Of a DNA stretch of 64,000 nt, positions 16,943 through 24,801 are shown piece by piece. Where the stretch lies: assembly GCA_964577145.1 (NCBI GenBank), contig CAZNXM010000005.1:1-64000 (forward strand), in the 5' to 3' direction. The stretch is from MGIIa-K1 sp964577145 (GTDB lineage Archaea > Thermoplasmatota > Poseidoniia > Poseidoniales > Poseidoniaceae). The notes under the pieces are model-generated. The model saw only the letters and a list, made by a program, of their open reading frames with translations. It was not told where the DNA came from and searched no databases. The position numbers were made by a program, and so were the translations under genes. How positions within the stretch are numbered: position 1 is the first letter of the stretch; each line of letters opens with the position of its first letter.

Positions 16943-17425
16943 TCACCAAGATACTTCCACATTAGAATCACAAATTGCTAGAAGGTCCAATGCAACCTCG
17001 CACGATTCAGCAACTTCTGGGTTTTCATCGTGAAGAAATTCTTCGAGGATAGGACGTGCAGTTCTATCACCAATAGCACCTAATGCCTCAGCAGCTTCAT
17101 GTCGTACCATTACGTGCTCTTCCGCATCACTTAGCCTTTCAATCAGCGTAGGTACTGCAAACGCATCCTGCATTTGTCCAAGAACATATGCTAATTCATG
17201 ACGTAGAAGGGCGCTTGAAGCTTGGAATGCTTCGCAAAGGGTAGCAACCGCCTCTTGAGAACGATGATTCCTCAACGAGAAAACGGCCCTCATCCTCTCA
17301 AACATCCTTGCATCATCATCGAGAAGTAGTAACCGCCATGAAGCGACATCTCCTTCTGAATTTGGCGGAGCAGGGTCTACGGAACCGTATTCCGAAACAC
17401 CGGGGACTCGGTCAGCGACACTCAT
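16943..17425 (-). CDS. Half-size deoxyhypusine hydroxylase (DOHH)-like HEAT-repeat protein
   Basis: 160 residues of HEAT-like helical repeats. It carries two His-Glu motifs, RHELAYVLGQ (His76-Glu77) and VRHEAAEALGAI (His109-Glu110), exactly 33 residues apart, the spacing found in each half of eukaryotic DOHH. Other DOHH-like features are SVDPAPP at 15-21 (the linker before the C-terminal half of the eukaryotic enzyme), MFERMRAVFSLRN at 41-53, and ESCEVALD at 140-147. DOHH uses a di-iron centre held by four His-Glu pairs to hydroxylate deoxyhypusine on eIF5A. With only two pairs, this protein would need to dimerise to build that site. Alternatively it is another HEAT/PBS-lyase-like scaffold. 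It lies five bases after mqnD. Confidence 0.82.
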   Translation of the reverse strand: MSVADRVPGVSEYGSVDPAPPNSEGDVASWRLLLLDDDARMFERMRAVFSLRNHRSQEAVATLCEAFQASSALLRHELAYVLGQMQDAFAVPTLIERLSDAEEHVMVRHEAAEALGAIGDRTARPILEEFLHDENPEVAESCEVALDLLAICDSNVEVSW

Positions 17426-17429
17426 GAAA

Positions 17430-18317
17430 TCACTCTACAGGTTCACCAATAAATGCGAGGCTATCAATATCGAAAGAGGAATCGATTAAGCCGATTTCCT
17501 GTCCTTCTTTCAAGAATCTGCGAATCGATTCTCTCCCTTCAGGCTTGTAATCAATCGTGCGGTCGTTAACATACATTGTCACAAATTCTCGATTGGTTTC
17601 ATCATCGATCCCTCTACCCCATGCCTTTGCAAATTCTAGCGCCTCATCAGGATTTGCAATCGAGTGTTCAATGCTCATGCGAGTATAGAGTGTGATGTCT
17701 TCCATTGCACTTTGCCCGAGATCACGGCGAACGACATTTCCTCCAAGGGGCATCGGTAGTCCACCAGTCCTTTCATTCCACCAAATACCCAGGTCAACGA
17801 GAACGTCTAAATCGTGCTCGACATATGTCAATTGCCCTTCGTGGATAATAAGTCCAGATAGATAGGTATCATCGAGGATTCTTGGGATTATTTCGTCGAA
17901 CGGAACGACTTCCACCATCACATCACCCCAACATATACGCAGCCCCATATATGCACTTGTTTTCAGTCCAGGGACAGCGATAATATTGGATTTAGCATCC
18001 TCCAGCGAAACTCCTTTTTTGCAAATAACCATTGGACCATAACCCTCTCCCATCGATGCACCGCAATTCATCAAAGCATAATCTGCAGCAATCTCTGGGA
18101 ATGCATGAATGCTCACAGCAGAAACTTCGAGATCACAATTCATTGCCCTATGATTCAAGGTTTCGATATCTTGGAGTTCATGAACGAAATCATATCCCGG
18201 TGTAGGAAATTGACCAGTTGTCATTGCATGGAACATGAATGCATCATCGGGGTCGGGAGAATGCCCTATCCTGACGATCTTATCACCGGCCGCGTTGAGC
18301 GGTAGTTTACTCGACAT
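17430..18317 (-). CDS. mqnD: 1,4-dihydroxy-6-naphthoate synthase MqnD
   Basis: 295 residues. MqnD cleaves cyclic dehypoxanthinyl futalosine to 1,4-dihydroxy-6-naphthoate in the futalosine route to menaquinone. It has a periplasmic-binding-protein-like fold. The N-terminal hallmark GHSPDPDDAFMFHAM (about 18-32) is present, followed by VSAVSIHAFPEIA, the GPMVICKKG hinge, GLIIHEGQLTY and the GGLPMPLGGNVVRRDL region. The ATG at 18315-18317 overlaps the end of copA by 11 bases. MqnA and MqnE are encoded at 22.7-24.8 kb, so three pathway enzymes are in the window; MqnC and a futalosine hydrolase are not. Confidence 0.94.
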   Translation of the reverse strand: MSSKLPLNAAGDKIVRIGHSPDPDDAFMFHAMTTGQFPTPGYDFVHELQDIETLNHRAMNCDLEVSAVSIHAFPEIAADYALMNCGASMGEGYGPMVICKKGVSLEDAKSNIIAVPGLKTSAYMGLRICWGDVMVEVVPFDEIIPRILDDTYLSGLIIHEGQLTYVEHDLDVLVDLGIWWNERTGGLPMPLGGNVVRRDLGQSAMEDITLYTRMSIEHSIANPDEALEFAKAWGRGIDDETNREFVTMYVNDRTIDYKPEGRESIRRFLKEGQEIGLIDSSFDIDSLAFIGEPVE

Positions 18318-20289
18318 GAGCCCGGCGACCTACACTTCTTTCAAAAGACCACCGAAGGCGCAATGCATTCATCACAACTGTCACCGAAGATAGTGACATA
18401 GCCGCAGCAGCGGCCATAGGGGGTAAATACCATCCAGTCCAAGGGTATGCTACACCCATGGCCAATGGTATTGCCACGGTATTGTATGCAAAGGCCCAGA
18501 ATAGGTTTTGACGAATATTCGATCTTGTACGTTGAGCAAGTTCGAGTGCATCAACTGTTGGCATCACACCCGGCTTCATCAGTACAATATCAGCCGAAAT
18601 ATCAGCTAAGCCTGAAGCACCTGCTACTGCGATACCAAGGTCTGCTTTGGCTAGCGCAGCAGCATCATTGATCCCATCACCTACCATAGCGATATTTTCC
18701 ATCGATTCAATAAGGGAAATTTTCTCCTCAGGAGATAGATTTCCTCTAGCATCATCAATATTCAGGATTGAAGCGACTCTATCGACTTCGACCTGTGAGT
18801 CACCACTAGCAATAATCACCTTTGGTAGTGCTGCTATTGCAGCGGCGGCATCGCTTCTAATTTCGTCTTCAAGCATAATTGTGCCAATCAATAACTCTTC
18901 ACGGTGAACTTCGACTCCGTTATTCCCCTTACCAACAAAGTGTTCGATACCGTCGATTTTTCCCCGAACCCCCCATCCTGGAATTGTGGTAACTTCACTT
19001 GCTTCGGGATAATTTTCACATGCCTTTACAATCGCATCTGCAATTGGGTGAGTTGTATGTGATTCTAGTCCTGCAGCAATTTGTAGAGCTTCATTTGAGT
19101 CGCAACTCACAATTGGCTTTCCTTCGGTAATTGTTCCGGTTTTATCCATCACAACAATTTCTATTGTTGAAGCGGATTCAAGCGCTCTATGGCCCTTGAG
19201 TAGAATACCATGACGCGCGCCCGTAGTCGTACCGACAAAGAGTGAGATTGGTGTGGCCAATCCCATTGCACATGGGCAAGCAATTACAAGAACAGTTACC
19301 GCATTCTTTATTGCAATATATTCCCCTTCTTTTTTCCAATATAGGAAGGTAATAATCGCAAGAGTAAGTACAATTGGAACAAAGATGGATGCGATTCGAT
19401 CAACTGTCCTTTCGATTGCGGCTTTTTCAGATTGTGCCTTTTCAACCATGCGAATAACATCATCAAGTCGAGATGAGCCTGAATCATTTTCAGCACGTAT
19501 TGAAATACTACCATCTATACATGTAGACCCCGCCCAAATCCTATCGCCTACCGACATTTTCACCGGCATTGATTCACCAGTAATAGCTGCCTGTTCTACA
19601 TCTGTCACACCTTGGATGATTTGTCCATCAACAGGAACGATTGAACCCGCCTTCACTAGGATTTCATCACCTGCTTTGTGCTGCCCTTCGATTCTTTGCC
19701 CAGCAAGATTTGCAAATGAGGAGGTTGCTGTTACCCTCGCACGTGATTCTAATGCATCACCAAATGCCACAAATGCTGGAACGATAAACGCCGCCTCCCA
19801 CATTTGCTGTTCAGGTGAATACAGCGTCCAAATTATTGCAGCAGACATCGCACAGAGCACCAGAGTGTACATATTTAGGCCATATCTCAATGACTTGATT
19901 CCTTTCTCAACCACCCTCCATCCTCCTAGAGCAAGAACCAATGCTAAGGCAAGAATTCCTACTTCCGTTGATGAGGCTTCATTTAGCATAAAATATGCCA
20001 TAAATGAAAGTGCGATCAGCAAACCGAGAATCGAAGTAAGAAAATCTCTGTCTGATGATTCCTTTTCCATTGACCATTTCTTTGAAAAATCAATGGGAAT
20101 AGAGGCCTGGTATCCTGATGAATTCACAGCAGTAATCACATCGTCAATTGACACCTTTCCACGAAAATCCACCTTTCCAAGCGCGAGATTTACAGATACA
20201 GAATCAATTCCTGAAATTTCCTTGACTGCATTTTCAACATGGGTCACACAAGCGGCACAGGTCATGCCACCCACATCTATGCGCCCCAT
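18307..20289 (-). CDS. copA: Copper-translocating P1B-type ATPase
   Basis: 660 residues. One N-terminal heavy-metal-associated domain starts at once, with the metal-binding GGMTCAAC. Membrane helices follow, then the actuator motif TGES, the metal-site CPC in VIACPCAMGLATP, the phosphorylation motif DKTGTITEGKP, a nucleotide-binding His-Pro (HTTHPIADAI) and the hinge GDGINDAAALAKADLG. The CPC and MxCxxC motifs indicate Cu(I), usually export; Ag(I) is also possible. The ATG at 20287-20289 is preceded by GGAGGA that is part of a perfect palindrome. It is the first gene of the long minus-strand run continuing into mqnD and priS, and is divergent from the beta-propeller gene. Confidence 0.94.
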   Translation of the reverse strand: MGRIDVGGMTCAACVTHVENAVKEISGIDSVSVNLALGKVDFRGKVSIDDVITAVNSSGYQASIPIDFSKKWSMEKESSDRDFLTSILGLLIALSFMAYFMLNEASSTEVGILALALVLALGGWRVVEKGIKSLRYGLNMYTLVLCAMSAAIIWTLYSPEQQMWEAAFIVPAFVAFGDALESRARVTATSSFANLAGQRIEGQHKAGDEILVKAGSIVPVDGQIIQGVTDVEQAAITGESMPVKMSVGDRIWAGSTCIDGSISIRAENDSGSSRLDDVIRMVEKAQSEKAAIERTVDRIASIFVPIVLTLAIITFLYWKKEGEYIAIKNAVTVLVIACPCAMGLATPISLFVGTTTGARHGILLKGHRALESASTIEIVVMDKTGTITEGKPIVSCDSNEALQIAAGLESHTTHPIADAIVKACENYPEASEVTTIPGWGVRGKIDGIEHFVGKGNNGVEVHREELLIGTIMLEDEIRSDAAAAIAALPKVIIASGDSQVEVDRVASILNIDDARGNLSPEEKISLIESMENIAMVGDGINDAAALAKADLGIAVAGASGLADISADIVLMKPGVMPTVDALELAQRTRSNIRQNLFWAFAYNTVAIPLAMGVAYPWTGWYLPPMAAAAAMSLSSVTVVMNALRLRWSFERSVGRRAHVE

Positions 20290-20290
20290 G

Positions 20291-20308
20291 TCCTCCCCTT
20301 GGGGAGGA
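20291..20308. promoter_or_regulatory. 8+8 bp palindrome overlapping the copA ribosome binding site
   Basis: TCCTCCCC-TT-GGGGAGGA is a perfect inverted repeat one base upstream of the copA ATG. Read on the minus strand it contains GGAGGA, the likely Shine-Dalgarno. It could be a protein operator or an RNA hairpin that masks the site; no regulator is identified. Confidence 0.45.
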
Positions 20309-20312
20309 ACCT

Positions 20313-20348
20313 ATTGAAATGGCGGGTTTCAGCCGTTATCCTTTCAAT
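20313..20348. promoter_or_regulatory. Inverted repeats in the copA / beta-propeller divergent region
   Basis: ATTGAAA (20313-20319) is matched by TTTCAAT (20342-20348), and a nested TGAAA/TTTCA pair lies at 20315-20319 and 20327-20331. In the only intergenic space between two divergent genes these are candidate operator half-sites. Confidence 0.3.
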
Positions 20349-20383
20349 GTAGGTGTGTCTGTGCGATACACGGAGAGGAGCAG

Positions 20384-22753
20384 TTGCAAGCGCGAAGTGT
20401 ATTCGTAGCCTTGATACTAGCTGTACTTATTTTCCCATTTGCCAGTGCGATTCCATCAGGTTTGACGCTCGTTGAGGCTACTTGGTATGACGATGGTGCC
20501 GATGGTGGAGAATTAATTGCCATAACCGATGATGGGAGTATGATTGCTTCCGCTCACGGCAAGGAAATCGCCTTTTTCAATGCTACAACACTCGAGGTAT
20601 TACACGTACTCGAATTCCAGCGAAATATCCTTTCAATGGAATTTTCTCCAGATGGAACAAAATTGGTAATCACGAAGGAAAGAGTGCCCCTATATCCAAA
20701 GTCACTTCGACTGGTTGAACTGTCAACTATGGAATTGCTTGAGAGATATAGTGGTGATGCCGAAGAACAAGCAGATGTCATTGCATGGAATACTCTAGGC
20801 GACATTATTGCTACGCAATCCGACGGTGGGGGAGTTGTTCTTATCAGGGAAGCAGACATGTCAGTGAAAACGGTATTATCTGATCATAATGCTGATATTT
20901 CCTGTATCGATTTTAGTAATAATGGACTCTATATCCTAACTGGTGATGAGAGTGGCAGGTATATCGTGTGGCAAGAGGATGGCACAAAATATGGCGATGT
21001 AAGAAATCTTGGCGAACCAATTGTTGATTGCAAATTTTCCCCAAATAGCCAGAAAGTTGCATTGATGGGTGAAAGAGGATTGCTGAAGATTAATACTCTC
21101 GAAGGCGAAGAATTAGACTCGACATTACTACTTGGCGGAGGTAAAATTGAATTCTCTTCAACGGGTCACCAAATGCATATTCTAAATCACAATGAAAATC
21201 GTCGCGGGATTAGTTCTGTGGCAATTGATACATTAGATACAGTCATGTCTACATACACATTTCACAAAATGTTAGACTTCATCATTATTGATGACGAATA
21301 TGGGCGCATTCAGGGATTTTATGTAGCCAGTGGAACAGGTCAGATTGCAATCTATAAACGCTCAATTTCAACTCCTGGCTTTGGGATGGGAGGAGCGGAT
21401 TTAGATGGCGATGGAGTACCAGATACTGAAGATTTTGATGATGATGGCGATGGGATTATTGATTCCATGGACAAGACTTGTGCTGATGATTCAATAACTC
21501 CGTGCCACAGGGATCCCGACCATACAAAAATACGGCATGTTGAATTCCATTTCGGCGAAGAAGTGTTGACGATTTCGGATACAATTTCTCTTGAAACTGT
21601 GATGAGTACTCACATCAGAAATATGAGTAGAATCGGAATAGCTGCAGATAATCATGTCTCAAATAATGAAGCCGCTTTATTCGCTCATTCGATGTGTAAA
21701 AACATGGATCACGATGAGATAATTAGCAATTGGAAAAAATCGCTTTCCATGTCAAGCGGAGCGATTTCTGGAGGGAGGGTTGACTGTGAGATTGGCACTG
21801 GAATGGCCGGTGTTACGGCATCTTCATATTCTACACAAATAAAACTCACAATAATCACTACATTTGTGATGGATACACTGATTGAATACCCCTTGAATCT
21901 AACTCTAGATGACCAACCTGAGCCAACAGAAGGCTCAGTGGCCTGGCTTGCTCCGAGTCATCCAATCTCCGTTACAGTTTCAGGCACAAATGCAAATGGA
22001 GAAACACTGAAATTATGGTGGAATGATGGGCACCAAATGACACAACTTACACTCGAAAAGCAGGTGATTGAAGAAGACCCTGTGGGTGAGATTATTGGTT
22101 GGGTATTCCATCCTCTAATGGTCGCCCTATACATGGTAATTTGTGCAGTTGGCTTAGTATTGTGGATTAGAAGAGATAATCGCATCGACCTAGAGTTAGA
22201 TGATGACGATGAGGACGATGAGGACGATGACGTCGATGAGTATGATTCTGAATACGATGAAGAATACCTTGAGGAAGAATATGAGGTTGAAACAGGTGAA
22301 GACGATTTTGTTAGAACGCCACCGAGGAGAGAACCTCCAACTCGTTCTATACCTTTGAGAGAAGAAGGGGATTTCTTTACATCTGATCAACCAGGCTCAC
22401 AGAAAAAGCGTAGGCGTAGAGGTGTAGATTCTGTTGTCAACCGTGAAGGACCAATAATGAAAACCAAGCGAAAACGTTTATCGGAAGTAGATTCTAATCA
22501 AACAAAGACAGTTGCAACCAAGGTTGTTACAAAACGCAAGGTTGTAGCCATGGGTAGTGAGCAAGCCGTTGTTGAGCGTGAAATAAAGACTAGAAGAGTT
22601 CGTAAAGCTAAGGTTGAGACCACTCCTGTTAAGAAAAAGAAGAAGCGCAAAGCTACTCGAAGGAAGGCAAAGCGAAAGAAGCCAAAGAAAGACATTGATG
22701 AAAAGGCACTCAATGAGGACCTAGTCAAGGGATTCATCACTGACGATGAATGA
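20384..22753 (+). CDS. Surface beta-propeller protein with Ca-binding repeat and polyampholyte cytoplasmic tail
   Basis: 789 residues. A TTG start is chosen because GGAGAGG precedes it by about five bases and the translated N-terminus is a clean signal peptide (residues 1-23). Residues about 25-330 show WD40-like/YVTN propeller repeats such as FSPDGTKLVIT, FSNNGLYILTGDESG and FSPNSQKVALMG. An acidic DLDGDGVPDTEDFDDDGDG segment near 345 is a thrombospondin type 3-like Ca site. A beta-rich domain with cysteines follows, then one membrane helix (about 572-595). The cytoplasmic tail is first very acidic (600-650), then very Lys/Arg-rich (660-780). The tail might bind nucleic acid or ribosomes; this is inference. 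Not a family I can name. Confidence 0.75.
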   Translation: MQARSVFVALILAVLIFPFASAIPSGLTLVEATWYDDGADGGELIAITDDGSMIASAHGKEIAFFNATTLEVLHVLEFQRNILSMEFSPDGTKLVITKERVPLYPKSLRLVELSTMELLERYSGDAEEQADVIAWNTLGDIIATQSDGGGVVLIREADMSVKTVLSDHNADISCIDFSNNGLYILTGDESGRYIVWQEDGTKYGDVRNLGEPIVDCKFSPNSQKVALMGERGLLKINTLEGEELDSTLLLGGGKIEFSSTGHQMHILNHNENRRGISSVAIDTLDTVMSTYTFHKMLDFIIIDDEYGRIQGFYVASGTGQIAIYKRSISTPGFGMGGADLDGDGVPDTEDFDDDGDGIIDSMDKTCADDSITPCHRDPDHTKIRHVEFHFGEEVLTISDTISLETVMSTHIRNMSRIGIAADNHVSNNEAALFAHSMCKNMDHDEIISNWKKSLSMSSGAISGGRVDCEIGTGMAGVTASSYSTQIKLTIITTFVMDTLIEYPLNLTLDDQPEPTEGSVAWLAPSHPISVTVSGTNANGETLKLWWNDGHQMTQLTLEKQVIEEDPVGEIIGWVFHPLMVALYMVICAVGLVLWIRRDNRIDLELDDDDEDDEDDDVDEYDSEYDEEYLEEEYEVETGEDDFVRTPPRREPPTRSIPLREEGDFFTSDQPGSQKKRRRRGVDSVVNREGPIMKTKRKRLSEVDSNQTKTVATKVVTKRKVVAMGSEQAVVEREIKTRRVRKAKVETTPVKKKKKRKATRRKAKRKKPKKDIDEKALNEDLVKGFITDDE

Positions 22754-23542
22754 TTACCAAGCCATCTGCAAGTTGTCAACCGAGCCGCAAGCCTCCACGA
22801 GGAAAGCATTGAGTCCGGCTAAATCCTCAGCATCCATGCGATTGATAACTTCACCAAAATATCGTTCTAGCCTTTCGATAGATTGAGAGGTTTTTTCGCT
22901 GCTAATTTTGATAACATCACGTCGGATATCAGGATTGCACTCGAATGATTCCAATTGCTCAAGTAATGCCGCATGGGCGTGTTTGACGGTAGAGATTGGC
23001 GAATCACGCCTAGTAGCAAAAACACCGAAAACCATAGGGTGACCGGTGAGATTCTTCCACTCTGCACCGAGGTCCATTTTCACTAGACTCGGGTTATTAG
23101 TTGCCGCTTCCAGTGAACGGTCACCGATTAACAGACACGCATCGCATGTATTGAGCATAGTTTGCAGGTCCGGCCCCATCTCTTGATATTCAGGATTGAA
23201 TCCATTAGACTTCATCAAGTGTTTAAGCAAGGTTACTGAAGTTGTTGAATCGGTTGGTAGTGCAATGGTTTTGATAGATGGCAAATCCTTGTTCGAAAAT
23301 AGCAATACGCTACCTACCTCGCCCTTGCTTGAAATTGCGAGATCTGGAACAAGTGCTAATTCATCACAATGCCGAGCATAATCCGCGGCTGGAATTGGAG
23401 CGATAATGCAGTCGCGCCGCAAAAGATGTCCCGTTAGCCAAGAAGGAGGTGCAGGAATGACTGACCAACTCTCATCTAAACTATGGAATAGAGGCTCGCA
23501 ATTGATGAAAGCAACTCTACCAATCGTTCTCTGCCAAGACAT
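22754..23542 (-). CDS. mqnA: Chorismate dehydratase MqnA
   Basis: 262 residues. MqnA dehydrates chorismate to 3-enolpyruvylbenzoate, the entry step of the futalosine menaquinone route. The fold is periplasmic-binding-protein-like. Visible family blocks: GRVAFINCEPLFHSL at the start, CIIAPIPAADYARH, ISSKGEVGSVLLFSN, LPTDSTTSVTLLK and DACLLIGDRSLEA. It follows mqnE by eight bases on the same strand, so these two form an operon with the cation ATPase upstream. The stop codon abuts that of the convergent beta-propeller gene (TGATTA junction). Confidence 0.92.
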   Translation of the reverse strand: MSWQRTIGRVAFINCEPLFHSLDESWSVIPAPPSWLTGHLLRRDCIIAPIPAADYARHCDELALVPDLAISSKGEVGSVLLFSNKDLPSIKTIALPTDSTTSVTLLKHLMKSNGFNPEYQEMGPDLQTMLNTCDACLLIGDRSLEAATNNPSLVKMDLGAEWKNLTGHPMVFGVFATRRDSPISTVKHAHAALLEQLESFECNPDIRRDVIKISSEKTSQSIERLERYFGEVINRMDAEDLAGLNAFLVEACGSVDNLQMAW

Positions 23543-23550
23543 TCAATCAC

Positions 23551-24762
23551 CTACTGAGCCATTGTGAGGCTACGTTTCTGTGCTATTGGAGGAATGTCAA
23601 ATCCTTCAAATTTGGTATAGGTAGTGTTGCGCATTACTGGCCTGCATCCTGAATCAATGATCAGTTTTGAAAGCGCGATTTTATCGTGTTGTAAATCAGC
23701 CTTCGAACCTGCTAGGTGCATAATCGACTCCTTTTCAACCGTACCATCGACATCGTCTGCTCCACATTGTAATGCTAATTCCGCTAATGATTCGCCGATA
23801 TTCATTCGATATGCCTTGATATGCGGTATATTGTCCAATAAGAGCCGTGAAATAGCGATCATTCGGAGTATTTCCACACCGCTGGATAGTTGCGCCTCAG
23901 GCAGTCTTGAGTCATCAGGCAGGTAGGGATAGGGTACAAAGCATTGGAAACCCCCAGTCAACTCTTGTTGTTCCCTTATTCTGATTAGATGATTCAGTCT
24001 ATGCTCTATCGTTTCTATTGTTCCAAATAGCATGGTGCAATTGGTAGGTATTCCAATTCGATGAGCCGAGCCATGAATACTGAGATATTCTTGCGAAGAC
24101 TCCTTTCCGCGGCATATAACCTCTCTAATTTCATCATCGAGAATTTCAGCACCTCCACCAGGGAGTGAACCCAATCCAGAATCCTTTAGTCTCCCTAAGC
24201 AATCAGCAATTGATATGTCTGAGAGCTGTGCAATATGCTTGATTTCAACCGCAGTAAGCGCCTTTATGTGGATGTGTGGGAACTCAGTACTAACTCTTGC
24301 AAACAACTCACAGTAGTGTACGATATCCCACTCTGGATGTAGGCCTCCAACCGAATGTACTTCGTCTACTCTGTTCGAATACTTTCTCAAATCCTCAATA
24401 TATGCATCAATCGACATTGCATATGCATCATCTGCCTTACGTCCACGTCTAAATGCACAGAATTTACATGCTAAGGTGCAAATATTTGTCTGATTAATGT
24501 GAACGTTCACATTGAAGAAAGCTTGGTCATCATACCTAGATTCCTTTACCAGTTTAGCGAGTTTGAATAATTCGTCAATGTCTTGGTGATTAAAGAGTAT
24601 AATCCCCTCTTCCAAGGTTAGGGATTGTCCGTCAGCAATATTTGTGACAATACCTTGTAATTGATTAGACCAGGAGTGCTCTCCAAGCGAGTCAGCCAGT
24701 CTATCCTTCCAGTCGGGATGTGCACCAGCAATCGAAAACTCCGACTGCCAGATGTCTGCCAT
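23551..24762 (-). CDS. mqnE: Aminofutalosine synthase MqnE (radical SAM)
   Basis: About 403 residues. The radical SAM cluster motif is CTLACKFC, preceded by NVHINQTNI and followed by AFRRG. Other MqnE-type blocks are SVGGLHPEWD, HIKALTAVEI, SLPGGGAEILDDEIR, IGIPTNCTMLFGTIET and TGGFQCFVPYPYLP. MqnE joins 3-enolpyruvylbenzoate with SAM to make aminofutalosine. The sister enzyme MqnC shares the fold, but the GGLHP and AVEI segments favour MqnE. The ATG at 24760-24762 is taken; a TTG at 24792 would add ten residues and leave only nine bases to the ATPase stop. No strong ribosome binding site separates the options. Confidence 0.9.
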   Translation of the reverse strand: MADIWQSEFSIAGAHPDWKDRLADSLGEHSWSNQLQGIVTNIADGQSLTLEEGIILFNHQDIDELFKLAKLVKESRYDDQAFFNVNVHINQTNICTLACKFCAFRRGRKADDAYAMSIDAYIEDLRKYSNRVDEVHSVGGLHPEWDIVHYCELFARVSTEFPHIHIKALTAVEIKHIAQLSDISIADCLGRLKDSGLGSLPGGGAEILDDEIREVICRGKESSQEYLSIHGSAHRIGIPTNCTMLFGTIETIEHRLNHLIRIREQQELTGGFQCFVPYPYLPDDSRLPEAQLSSGVEILRMIAISRLLLDNIPHIKAYRMNIGESLAELALQCGADDVDGTVEKESIMHLAGSKADLQHDKIALSKLIIDSGCRPVMRNTTYTKFEGFDIPPIAQKRSLTMAQ

Positions 24763-24801
24763 ATTAGAGGGGGCGGGAATCAGATTCTTCAATCTGTGCC
24801 A

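Noticed and set aside
19253..20317. Long open frame of 354 codons on the plus strand opposite copA
   Set aside because: It is fully antisense to a clear P1B ATPase with all motifs, and its translation has no recognisable domain or membrane pattern. It is a shadow frame.
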